From AP-15 sp963700185 (lineage in GTDB: Bacteria > Pseudomonadota > Alphaproteobacteria > ATCC43930 > CGMCC-115725), in assembly GCA_963700185.1 (NCBI GenBank), contig CAVOWP010000030.1:434001-498000 (forward strand): 64,000 bases of DNA. The letters are read 5' to 3'. Below are positions 53,514-60,969 of the stretch, one piece after another. Position 1 is the first letter of the stretch, and every line of letters begins with the position of its first letter. Under the pieces are notes generated by a model, which was not told the DNA's origin, made no database searches, and was given only the letters and a program-made list of their open reading frames with translations. A program made the position numbers and the translations under genes.

Positions 53514-53568
53514 GACCGGACCTTCCTCAGAGCTGCGACCGGACCTTCCTCAGAGCTGCGACCGGACC
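53514..53568. repeat. 23-bp tandem repeat, 2.4 copies
   Basis: Unit GACCGGACCTTCCTCAGAGC TGC. The second copy contains the stop and last codons (RSQL) of the dehydrogenase gene, so the repeat duplicates the coding tail. Confidence 0.85.
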
Positions 53569-54510
53569 GCCGCCTTACGCGGATTGGTGTCGAGCCACGC
53601 GGCGATGCCGGCAGCGGCATCGCCGTAGAAGGTGCGATAGAGCTCTTCCGTGACGTAGCCGATGTGCGGCGTCGCCAGCACGTTCTCCAGCGTCCGAAAG
53701 GGGTGATCCGCGGGCAAGGGCTCGGCATCGAACGCATCGAGCGCGGCCCCGGCGATCCTGCGCGCCTGCAGCGCCTCGATCAGCGCCGCTTCATCAACAA
53801 TCGGACCGCGCGACGTATTGATCAGCCGTGCCGTCGGCTTCATGAGAGCGAGCTCGGCGGCCCCGACCAGTCTGGTGGTCCGCCGACTCAGGACAAGATG
53901 AATGGTCACGAAGTCGGCCTGGCAAAACAGCGTGTGCTTGTCGACGAGCGTCGCGCCGGCAGCACTGGCGATCTCCGTCGTTAAATTCTGGCTCCAGGCG
54001 ACCACCGTCATGCCGAACGCGAGGCCGATCCGAGCGACCTCCTTGCCGATTATTGCCCAACCCCACCACGCCGAGGCATTTGCCCCGCAGGTTTGCACCG
54101 ATCCCGGTTTGCCAGCCGCCATCGCGTACCGAGCCGGCTTCCCGGGTGAGGTGGCGGGCGCTCGCTAAAATGAGGGCCCAGGTGAGCTCGATCGTCGGAG
54201 TGGATTCATAGCCGGTCGGCTTCACAAGGATGCCGCGCTCCGCGGCGGCTTGCATGTCGATCGAGGCGTTTCGCGGTCCGGTGGACGCGATCAGCTTGAG
54301 CCGCGGCAGCTGCTGCAGGATCTCTCGCGACAGCGGGGTCCGCTCACGCATGACGCAGACGACATCGAAAGGGCGCAGCCGCTCGACCACCGCGGCGGGA
54401 TCAGTGACGTGATCGTTGAAAACCGTGATCTCCGTGCGCCGCGCGACGGCCGACCAGTCGGCCAGCCGCAGGGCGACATGCTGAAAGTCGTCCAGGATAG
54501 CAACTTTCAT
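53550..54510 (-). pseudogene. D-2-hydroxyacid dehydrogenase family protein with one frameshift
   Basis: N-terminal half MKVAILDDFQHVAL, LKLIASTGPRNASIDMQAA, GKCLGVVGLG; after one extra base near 54055 the Rossmann helix continues as IIGKEVARIGLAFGM and VVAWSQNL, then RLINTSRGPIVDEAALIEAL with the catalytic Arg, AALDAFDAEPLP and ATPHIGYVTEE with the His. About 318 aa joined. The D-isomer-specific dehydrogenase family uses NAD to interconvert 2-keto and D-2-hydroxy acids; substrate unknown. No nonsense codon. Confidence 0.82.
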
Positions 54511-54620
54511 CGGGCGCCCTCCGCCGCCATAGAGGCCGTCACGCCATAGCTTCTCATAGGGACCGACATCGAATCACTCCACCTGTCGTGAACGCTGAGG
54601 CGGGCCGTTCCGGACGATGT

Positions 54621-55352
54621 TCAGGGATGACGACGCTGTTCTACGTCACCGGTGGCTACGCCTATGAACACTGAGAAGACAAAAGGTGAATCCAGACCGC
54701 CGGCAATCACTTCATTATCTCCGGCTCGCAGCACTGCACCTTTGGCGCGGAAATAATCGCCGATCGGCTCGCCGTTGACGATCGTTCCAAGTGTGCTGTA
54801 GAGGTCGCGCACATGATAACCTCCGTCGCGCTTCTCGATGATGAAATGGTTGCGCGATAGCCTGAACGGTACAGTGTCATCGAGCTTGAGGTCTGGTTGG
54901 TACGGCGGCTGCTCTTCCCCTGCAACCGGCCGTCGGCCAACGACGAACGGCAGATCGCTGAGCCCGAACGGGGTGTGGAATTGAGACTGAAGCAAGGGAT
55001 TCTTGGCAGCGATATACGCGTTATTGACCGCCGATCCGACTGTTTGACGGTAGGCGCCCTGCCAGTTCTCATCGGGTCGGCGCTGAAGCTCGCGAGCCGT
55101 CTCCGGCGAGCCAGCGATCTGATCGAAGAAGTCGGGCGGTATAAGAATTTGGACCTCGACCTTGCTGGCGGGTGGCGCAATCGCACTGGGCCAGCGGCGG
55201 TTTTCCGGGACGCCAGTCATGCCGAGCACGTCGCGCAGCAAACACAACAGAGCGACGGTGCGATGACGCGACTTGGCCATCTGCCAAGCCAGAATCTGGC
55301 CGCCTGCTCCGCTGCCAAGGACGCGCATTTCAACGCGTTCCGGTTCAGACAT
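54621..55352 (-). CDS. FHA-domain protein
   Basis: 243 aa from the ATG reading MSEPERVEM (GGGAG upstream). The C-terminal half is a forkhead-associated phosphothreonine-binding domain: FVVGRRPVAGEE, FRLSRNHFIIEKRDGGYHVR (SRxH), STLGTIVNGEPIG. The N-terminal half is not recognised. FHA domains read Ser/Thr kinase marks; the pseudokinase of this window lacks catalytic residues, so the kinase partner is unknown. Confidence 0.75.
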   Translation of the reverse strand: MSEPERVEMRVLGSGAGGQILAWQMAKSRHRTVALLCLLRDVLGMTGVPENRRWPSAIAPPASKVEVQILIPPDFFDQIAGSPETARELQRRPDENWQGAYRQTVGSAVNNAYIAAKNPLLQSQFHTPFGLSDLPFVVGRRPVAGEEQPPYQPDLKLDDTVPFRLSRNHFIIEKRDGGYHVRDLYSTLGTIVNGEPIGDYFRAKGAVLRAGDNEVIAGGLDSPFVFSVFIGVATGDVEQRRHP

Positions 55353-55430
55353 CCTCAACTCCCTAGAGATGGCTCTTCAGCTGCCAGCGGCCTCTGTGAA
55401 CGCAAACGCGCGAAGGTCAAAGGCTATCCT

Positions 55431-55865
55431 CTATCGAGGACCCCAGCGCCTGACGCTCCCGGCGGCGTCATCGTTTGGCGCTGCCCGACGGCTGGAACTC
55501 GACGAGGTCGCGGGCGGTGGACCGATGAGCTCGCGATAGAGCTGGTCGATGAACCGCGCATCGCTGGCGCTGATGTCGGGCTGATTGGGCGGCGCGAACT
55601 GCTCCGCAGTCGGCCGGAAGCGGACAATGTCCGTGCCGGCTCGCTCGACGGTCGGCCGGGGTCGCGCCGGCTCGTCCGCCGCCCATGCTCCAAGGGCGGC
55701 GACGAGGAGCCCGGCAGCAAAGGCCAGCATCGCCGCTGCACGGGCCGCCGCGGGACGGTGGTGCTTGTGCCACGACGTAAGCGGCGCCAGGTTTGGAGTG
55801 CCGGCGTTTTTGACGGCGAGGTCGCTGTGCCCGAAGGGATCGGCGGAGAGGCGGTCAAAGTTCAT
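55431..55865 (-). CDS. Membrane-anchored hypothetical protein
   Basis: 144 aa. AAGGAGTACATC before the ATG, one of the best ribosome sites here. Short basic N-domain, one membrane helix (AAAMLAFAAGLLVAALGAWA), then a Pro/Arg-rich periplasmic part (ISASDARFIDQLYRELIG). No family recognised. Opposite a dead LysR copy, hence perhaps its former target. Confidence 0.62.
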   Translation of the reverse strand: MNFDRLSADPFGHSDLAVKNAGTPNLAPLTSWHKHHRPAAARAAAMLAFAAGLLVAALGAWAADEPARPRPTVERAGTDIVRFRPTAEQFAPPNQPDISASDARFIDQLYRELIGPPPATSSSSSRRAAPNDDAAGSVRRWGPR

Positions 55866-55885
55866 GATGTACTCCTTCGGTTTCG

Positions 55886-55967
55886 TTGCCGCTTAAATTG
55901 TCAGTTCCTCGCGGATCGCGGAGACCGCTCCGAGCGATAACATGCATTCCTCGGAGGAATGACGATG
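55886..55967 (+). promoter_or_regulatory. LysR leader, copy A, with dyad over the Shine-Dalgarno
   Basis: 82 bp nearly identical to 57895-57976. Contains CGCGGAGACCGCTCCGAGCG and CATTCCTCGGAGGAATG, an 8-bp dyad whose right arm is the GGAGG ribosome site. Conserved in both copies although the proteins are dead, it may be an autoregulatory operator or RNA element. Confidence 0.5.
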
Positions 55968-56205
55968 GATCCGTTGACTGGGATGGAGGTACTCGTCCGC
56001 GTAGTCGAAACCGGCTCGTTCTCGGGCGCCGCGAGACAGCACCGCATCTGATAGCCCCCTATCTCAAAGACCATCGCTCAGCTTGAAGGGCGCTTCGGCG
56101 TCAGTCTGCTGCTCAGGTCGTCGCGTGGACGCACCCTGACCGAGGCAGGCCAGAACTTTTACAAATCGCGCCAGGCGCTAGACGAAGTGCTCAGTGCGTC
56201 AGCCG
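55965..56205 (+). pseudogene. LysR HTH fragment with two consecutive stop codons
   Basis: In one frame from the ATG: GMEVLVRVVETGSFSGAARQ, HRI, then TGA TAG, then PPISKTIAQLEGRFGVSLLL and TLTEAGQNFYKSRQALDEVL. All of the DNA-binding domain is in frame apart from the two stops. Everything after it is missing; the patatin gene is met on the other strand. Confidence 0.8.
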
Positions 56206-57347
56206 CTACTAATCCGTGTTCCTGCCCTGGCTTCATGAAGAATGACTCCCTCCATCGGATCAAACTCACCCTCCCATGGGGCCATGGCAATAAGGCGGCT
56301 CGTGTCAGCATAACCTGCCGCGCTGCGCGCCCGGATTCCGCTGGGGCTGAAGTCGATGTCTTTGGTGTGATCCTCGCCATCGATAGTTGGCGCCAGCAGC
56401 CGCACGACATGCATTCTGGTGAGACAGCCGTACTCTGCGAGACCGCGAACTTCCGGTGTCTGGCGCAGTTGCTCCGGTATCTGCCTTACCAATTCGGATA
56501 TGACATGTCGAAGCCGGTGTAGCTGCTTCTGCCGAGCGGTATGGCTGACGGCACGGCTCGCATATTGGATGTCCTTCTTACGATTTAGCACCTGCCAAAT
56601 GGTCTCGGGCTCCGATCCATGCTGGTTCCAGAGATGGACAACGAACACCAGCGAATTACGTCTCGGATAGTCATCGAATACTGCTTCCACTGGCGTGTTC
56701 GACAAGATTCCACCATCCCAATAAAGATCTCCGTCGATGCGGACGGCGGGAAATGCCGGCGGCAGCGCGCCAGATGCAATTACATGTTTGGCGTTGAGCT
56801 GCGTGTCGCGGCTGTCGAAGTACCGCATTTCACCGGTCCGCACATTCGCAGCCCCGACCGTCAAGCGGACGGCGTGGCGCTCGACCCGCGTGAAATCGAC
56901 CAGTTCGTTCAATGTCCGCTCGAGAAGTTCCGTGGAGTAAAACGCAGCCGAACCGGTGCCCAACGGTATGTGGGGACCAGCGAAGGCAAATGGATTGGGC
57001 TTGAAAAAGCCTGGAATGCCGCCGACTACCGTGAGCCAGTTTGCGACCAGCCCGCCAAACACCGGCAATGGCGCGATTGCCTGATGAAACGGTCCTTGCT
57101 GGACACGGCTCCAGAATTCTCTCAGGCGTGACAGGCGATCCGCTACGTCGTTGCCGGCAATCAGGCTTGCGTTTATTGCCCCTATGGAGGTACCGATCAC
57201 CCAGTCCGGCTCGATGCCTGCTTCATGCAGCGCCTGATAAACGCCGACCTGGTAGGCTCCCAGAGCACCGCCGCCTTGCAACACCAGAACGACCTGGCTG
57301 ATATCTGGAGGCAGCGTGGTGCGGCGCGAACTTGCTTGGTCACTCAC
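56199..57347 (-). CDS. Patatin-like phospholipase with DUF3734-type C-terminus
   Basis: 382 aa from a GTG reading VSDQASS; the open frame continues to 57542, and the real start is uncertain. Oxyanion GGGALG at 25-30, nucleophile Ser54 in GTSIG, catalytic Asp211 in DGGILSN. The C-terminal third (about 260-380; KDIQYASRAVSHTARQ) is the extra domain often seen with DUF3734. A soluble lipid acyl hydrolase; substrate unknown. Its stop lies inside a dead LysR gene on the other strand. Confidence 0.85.
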   Translation of the reverse strand: MSDQASSRRTTLPPDISQVVLVLQGGGALGAYQVGVYQALHEAGIEPDWVIGTSIGAINASLIAGNDVADRLSRLREFWSRVQQGPFHQAIAPLPVFGGLVANWLTVVGGIPGFFKPNPFAFAGPHIPLGTGSAAFYSTELLERTLNELVDFTRVERHAVRLTVGAANVRTGEMRYFDSRDTQLNAKHVIASGALPPAFPAVRIDGDLYWDGGILSNTPVEAVFDDYPRRNSLVFVVHLWNQHGSEPETIWQVLNRKKDIQYASRAVSHTARQKQLHRLRHVISELVRQIPEQLRQTPEVRGLAEYGCLTRMHVVRLLAPTIDGEDHTKDIDFSPSGIRARSAAGYADTSRLIAMAPWEGEFDPMEGVILHEARAGTRISSG

Positions 57348-57578
57348 CGTTTCGCCCGGAGCGGGCTCTGTTTTGGTTATCGCGTTATTCCAATCGAGGA
57401 CTGCCGCATCTGGATGTCGCCCGCATGACGCATCACCAACGCGCGAATTACCAGCGGTCGAAGGAGTGCCAGTAACCCGGCCAGGTCGGCAAGAGCGCGC
57501 CACGCGCACCGTACGTTGGTTAGTGCCGGCAGCAACAGACATCTCGATATTCCCGATGATCCGTCAGTCAATCGATCC

Positions 57579-57765
57579 TCAGTCTTGCTCAACAAACCCC
57601 GTTGCGCGATTCTCACGTGGCCCCGGGGCCACCATCTTTTCCAAGCGATCGGCCTCTCGTTCCAAATCCTCCGCCGTCATCAATCGCGCGCGCCAAATCG
57701 CCGGCCCGCTCGGCGAATTCCCGATACCAACCGGCGAGTTTGCGCAGCTTACGCGGATCTTCCAT
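57579..57765 (-). pseudogene. Small conserved helical protein with one frameshift
   Basis: Begins MEDPRKLRKLAGWYREFAER after CGGGAGAG, then one extra base near 57697, then IWRARLMTAEDLEREADRLE and a stop at 57579. Short proteins of this pattern (D-P-x-K-L-R-x-L-A-x-W-Y-R-E-F-A-E) occur throughout Hyphomicrobiales, function unknown. 61 aa when corrected. Confidence 0.65.
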
Positions 57766-57894
57766 GGGCTCTCCCGGTCGTAAGTCCGATGCTAAGAAGC
57801 GGTCGGTGCGGGGGTCGGCCGGTGGACTCGGCGCTGATCCGTCGAAATGCGTCGTCTGTTCGGGCCTTGCCGGGTGCGTGCCGAGTGCCTCTAT

Positions 57895-57976
57895 CTGCCG
57901 TTTAAATTGTTTGATCCTTGCGGATCGCGGAGGCCGCTCCGAGCGATAACATTCATTCCTCGGAGGAATGACCATG
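57895..57976 (+). promoter_or_regulatory. LysR leader, copy B
   Basis: Duplicate of 55886-55967 with about ten differences; the dyad CATTCCTCGGAGGAATG is unchanged. Confidence 0.5.
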
Positions 57977-58736
57977 GATCGCTTGACTGCGATGGAAACA
58001 TTCGTCCGCATCATCGATGCTGGCCCGTTCTCCGGGGCCGCCAAGCAAATTCGGGCGGGCAGCCGGCCGTCTCCAAGACGATCGTGTAGCTCGAAGATTG
58101 GCTCGGCGTACGACTGCTGCTGCGTTCGACGCAGGGCCTAACGCCGACGGAGGCGGGCCGGAACTTCCTACGAGCGCACCAAACGGTCGATCGAGGAAGC
58201 CGAGGAGGCGGAACTCGCCGCGGCGGGCTCGGCCGCGACCTTGTCGGGCCGGCTGCGTATCTGTGCGGGCGTGACTTTCGCGCGCTTGCACGACATGCCG
58301 CGTCAGCCGATCTTGCTCGCCGAGCCTCCGGCGTTCGATGTCGACGTCGTTCTCCAGGACGGGGATATCGACCGATCGAAGCGGGGATCGACGTGGCGCT
58401 GCGTAAGAGCCCGCTCCGCGGTTCGGCGCTGACGGGCCGCGAGATTGGCCATTGTCAAAGACGCGCGATCGGCACGCCTGCCTTTTTCGCAGCGAAGGGC
58501 ATGCCGCAGACACCGGCCGATCTCGTCGCACGTCAGGGCATCATCTATGAGCAACGCCTGGGTGGCGCGACCTGGACCTTCCGGCAGGGGATCGCGAAAA
58601 CATCGGTTACTGAATGGCAAGGCCGTCGCGGGCCGAGACTGCGGCCACTCTTGTCGAGCTTGGCTACGATCGCCAACACATCGCAGCACTTTGTGGCATT
58701 GGGTTAGCCAGTGAGGTCGCGGCTTTAGCGCGAGGA
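57974..58736 (+). pseudogene. LysR-family regulator, heavily decayed
   Basis: Begins AMETFVRIIDAGPFSGAAKQ, shifts frame, continues QPAVSKTIV, has TAG in place of Gln, then LEDWLGVRLLLRSTQGLTPT, shifts again to YERTKRSIEEAEEAEL and LSGRLRICAGVTFARLHDMP. Later parts correspond to IGTPAYF and IIYEQR of the copy at 48898-49969. Multiple shifts plus a nonsense codon: a true pseudogene, paralogous to that copy. Confidence 0.85.
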
Positions 58737-58821
58737 GCTCGAAACGAGCGGTGCTCTGTGACCCAAGATGTGACCCACGAGCACTCGATAAGCTCGTCCT
58801 TTCTCTAAGTCATTGAGATAA

Positions 58822-58866
58822 TGGCGCGCCCGAGAGGAGTCGAACCCCTAACCCCCAGAGCCGTAG
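58822..58866 (-). tRNA. 3' half of a tRNA-Arg(ACG-type), truncated
   Basis: On the minus strand: anticodon loop CTACGGC, 3' stem TCTGG, variable loop, T-arm AGGGGTTCGACTCCTCT and acceptor end CGGGCGCGCCA. The break falls at the anticodon loop and no 5' half follows. Such 3' halves are what site-specific integrases leave behind at att sites. Not a functional tRNA. Confidence 0.75.
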
Positions 58867-58888
58867 GTACGGACACTAGGTTGCGGAC

Positions 58889-58948
58889 ATGGCCGAGAAG
58901 CTGACGGACGGTTTCGCGAAGTCGGCGATGGTGCCGGCTGCCAAGCCT
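58889..58948 (+). pseudogene. N-terminal fragment of a tyrosine integrase (tentative)
   Basis: MAEKLTDGFAKSAMVPAAKP starts 22 bp from the tRNA fragment and resembles the opening of phage/ICE integrases (M-A-x-K-L-T-D-x-F-x-K-x). After about 20 residues all resemblance ends. Position beside an att-like tRNA end is the main support. Confidence 0.4.
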
Positions 58949-59470
58949 CAGGCCAGTGGCCAAGGCCGAACAACGCAGCTCCTTCGCTCCAGCCCCATTA
59001 CAGAGCCTTCGACGCTACTACGGGCTGCTCCGCCCCTGCGCTCCGCTTCGGTACTCTCGCCGTCGCGGTTGGAGCCGCTTGCGGCTTGTCCCTTCACGTC
59101 GTCGGCGTGACGAAGCACAGGTTCTCACGTTCCATACGAAAGCCTGGTCGAGCTTCGCGCCGCCTACATGCCGGATGCCGCTCGGGCAGCATCAGGGCAT
59201 CCCCCGAGCTGATCCCGGAGGAAGGGTCACCCCCGGTTCTGACATCGCCTAATCCGCTTTCGACACTTCTGCAGCGGTTCGCTTGCGCTCGCCTCTCTCG
59301 ACCGTGCCTGCCGAAATCTTGTCCCGGCGTTTCCGCAACGCTCACCACCACGGCTTTTGCCCGCAGCAGCTTGCGGTGGCTTGAGATCGGCTCCTGGTCA
59401 CCGAACTCGAAGGGCCCTCCTTCATCTCTCGTACAGTTGCGCGCCGCAGAACTCATGCGGCGCTCGTGAC
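58949..59470. other. Unassigned non-coding block
   Basis: About 520 bp without a credible gene on either strand. It contains phrases such as CCGCCTACATGCCGGATG and CAGGGCATCCCCCGAGC that I associate, from memory only, with a block found repeatedly near mobile elements in proteobacteria. I cannot name it. Confidence 0.35.
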
Positions 59471-59514
59471 ACACGACCCAAGGCGGATATCCAGGCTGAG
59501 GAGATTCAAAGCTC

Positions 59515-59662
59515 GGCAGAGCCGCGCCCGCGCCAGACGCGGCAGCACTTCGGCACAAAAGAACGGCAACTCGTCGAGATAATTGACGAACGAGACCGCG
59601 ATGCCTTTGAGCCCTAATGCGGAAAGCCGCGTCATCTCTTGCGCCACCGCATCCGGGTTCCA
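59515..59662 (-). pseudogene. C-terminal fragment of an LLM-class flavin monooxygenase
   Basis: Reads NPDAVAQEMTRLSALGLKGI, AVSFVNYLDELPFFCAEVLP and RLARA: the last helix of luciferase-like monooxygenases of the pyrimidine- or alkanesulfonate type. Directly fused at 59661 to an unrelated fragment. Confidence 0.65.
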
Positions 59663-59813
59663 TGAATGTCTCCGTCCAGTAGGCGAGCAGCGGTCCTCCC
59701 GAGAAAGCGGCGGCGATGAGCGCCGCCGCAGGGGCCAGCAGCAGGATGCTCCACCCCCGATACGCCAGCCAAACGAGCAGAGCTAGGCCGAGCAGGATGC
59801 CGAAAAGCCCCAC
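59661..59813 (-). pseudogene. N-terminal fragment of a GntP-family permease
   Basis: GTG start reading GLFGILLGLALLVWLAYRG, then ILLLAPAAALIAAAFSGG and LLAYWTETFM: the first 51 residues of a gluconate:H+ symporter-type permease (GntP). The protein is cut off at the junction with the monooxygenase fragment. Confidence 0.65.
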
Positions 59814-59856
59814 GCCTCAGCTGCTCCGCAGCAGCTAGCCCACCGAGGCAGTCAGC

Positions 59857-60948
59857 TCATCTGGCGGCCGCTTTGATGGCAGCTCCGCGCGCGGCGCCCT
59901 CCGGCAGATGTGCCGGCCTGAGGCTTTCGTCATAAATCCAGGAAAGGTCGAGGGTATTGCGGACCCCAAGATCGTCATAATGCTGCGACAGCCAGTCCTG
60001 CGTCGCTTTTCTGCCGCAGTCTCGGAGATGCGTGAGAAAGGCCCATTCGGCATTGAGCTTGCTGGAAACGCCGAGCCCAAGCATCGTTTTCTCGTCGTGG
60101 ATCGCATGGACGTGCACGTCGCGGAAGCGCTCGCGCTCAAGGTTCTCATAGTGGATGATTTCCCAGAGGAAGGCGAGCGAACGGAGCTCCTTGAGCAGGC
60201 TGGTATTGAATGTGATCTCATTTAACCGATTCTGAATGTCTCGTGCCGACTGCGGAACATCCGGGCGGTAGAACGGGTTGATCTGGATCACGACGATATC
60301 GCCGGCATCGCATTCGTCGACGAGTGGGAAGAGGGCCGGATTACCCATGTAACCCCCATCCCAATAAGCCTCTCCGTCAATCTCGACGGCTTTGAACATA
60401 AATGGCAGACAAGCCGACGCCATGACGCTGTCGAGCTGGATCCCGGGTTGCCGGAAAATCCTGGGTTTGCCTGTACGAACATTGGTTGCGGCCAAAAAGA
60501 CTTTGAGACCCCTCGCGTCGTTGACCGCATCGAAGTCGACGCACTTACCGACGACGTCGCGCAAGGGATTGAAATTCAGCGGATTGGTGTCATAAGGCGA
60601 AAAGATCCGTGAAAGGTGATCCATCAAATTGTAGGCCGGCGATGCGTCCAGGCTCCAGTTCCCCATGAAGATGTCGACAAGGGACCGTCGGATCGGGCTG
60701 TATTGAGCCGCGGCGCTGGTAGCCGACCAGAATTTTTCGAGGCACTTGCGCGCTTCGGCGGGGCCGCCGCGGCCCATCCCGTCGGCGAGAGCGACGGCGT
60801 TCATGGCGCCCGCGCTGGTGCCGCTGACGGCGGCGATGTGAAGCCGCTCATCCTCGAGGAGCTGGTCGAGCACCCCCCAAGCGAAGGCCCCGTGCGAGCC
60901 GCCCCCCTGCAAGGCGAGTTTGATCGATTTTTTCGGTGGCCTGTTCAT
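59857..60948 (-). CDS. Patatin-like phospholipase (RssA-type)
   Basis: 363 aa, GGAGGTATAGT before the ATG. Oxyanion GGGSHG at 15-20, nucleophile Ser45 in GTSAG, catalytic Asp197 in DGGYMGNP. C-terminal helical part with KLNAEWAFLTHLRDCGR. Soluble acyl hydrolase for phospholipids. It is distinct from the first patatin (no DUF3734-like segment). Last gene of a minus-strand operon; 21 bp after the MFS gene. Confidence 0.9.
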   Translation of the reverse strand: MNRPPKKSIKLALQGGGSHGAFAWGVLDQLLEDERLHIAAVSGTSAGAMNAVALADGMGRGGPAEARKCLEKFWSATSAAAQYSPIRRSLVDIFMGNWSLDASPAYNLMDHLSRIFSPYDTNPLNFNPLRDVVGKCVDFDAVNDARGLKVFLAATNVRTGKPRIFRQPGIQLDSVMASACLPFMFKAVEIDGEAYWDGGYMGNPALFPLVDECDAGDIVVIQINPFYRPDVPQSARDIQNRLNEITFNTSLLKELRSLAFLWEIIHYENLERERFRDVHVHAIHDEKTMLGLGVSSKLNAEWAFLTHLRDCGRKATQDWLSQHYDDLGVRNTLDLSWIYDESLRPAHLPEGAARGAAIKAAAR

Positions 60949-60969
60949 ACTATACCTCCAGATCCCCGC

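Noticed and set aside
54621..55352. FHA gene as part of a type VI secretion system, or N-terminus as PqqB-like (RVLGSGAGG)
   Set aside because: No other T6SS or PQQ genes nearby and the resemblance ends after nine residues.
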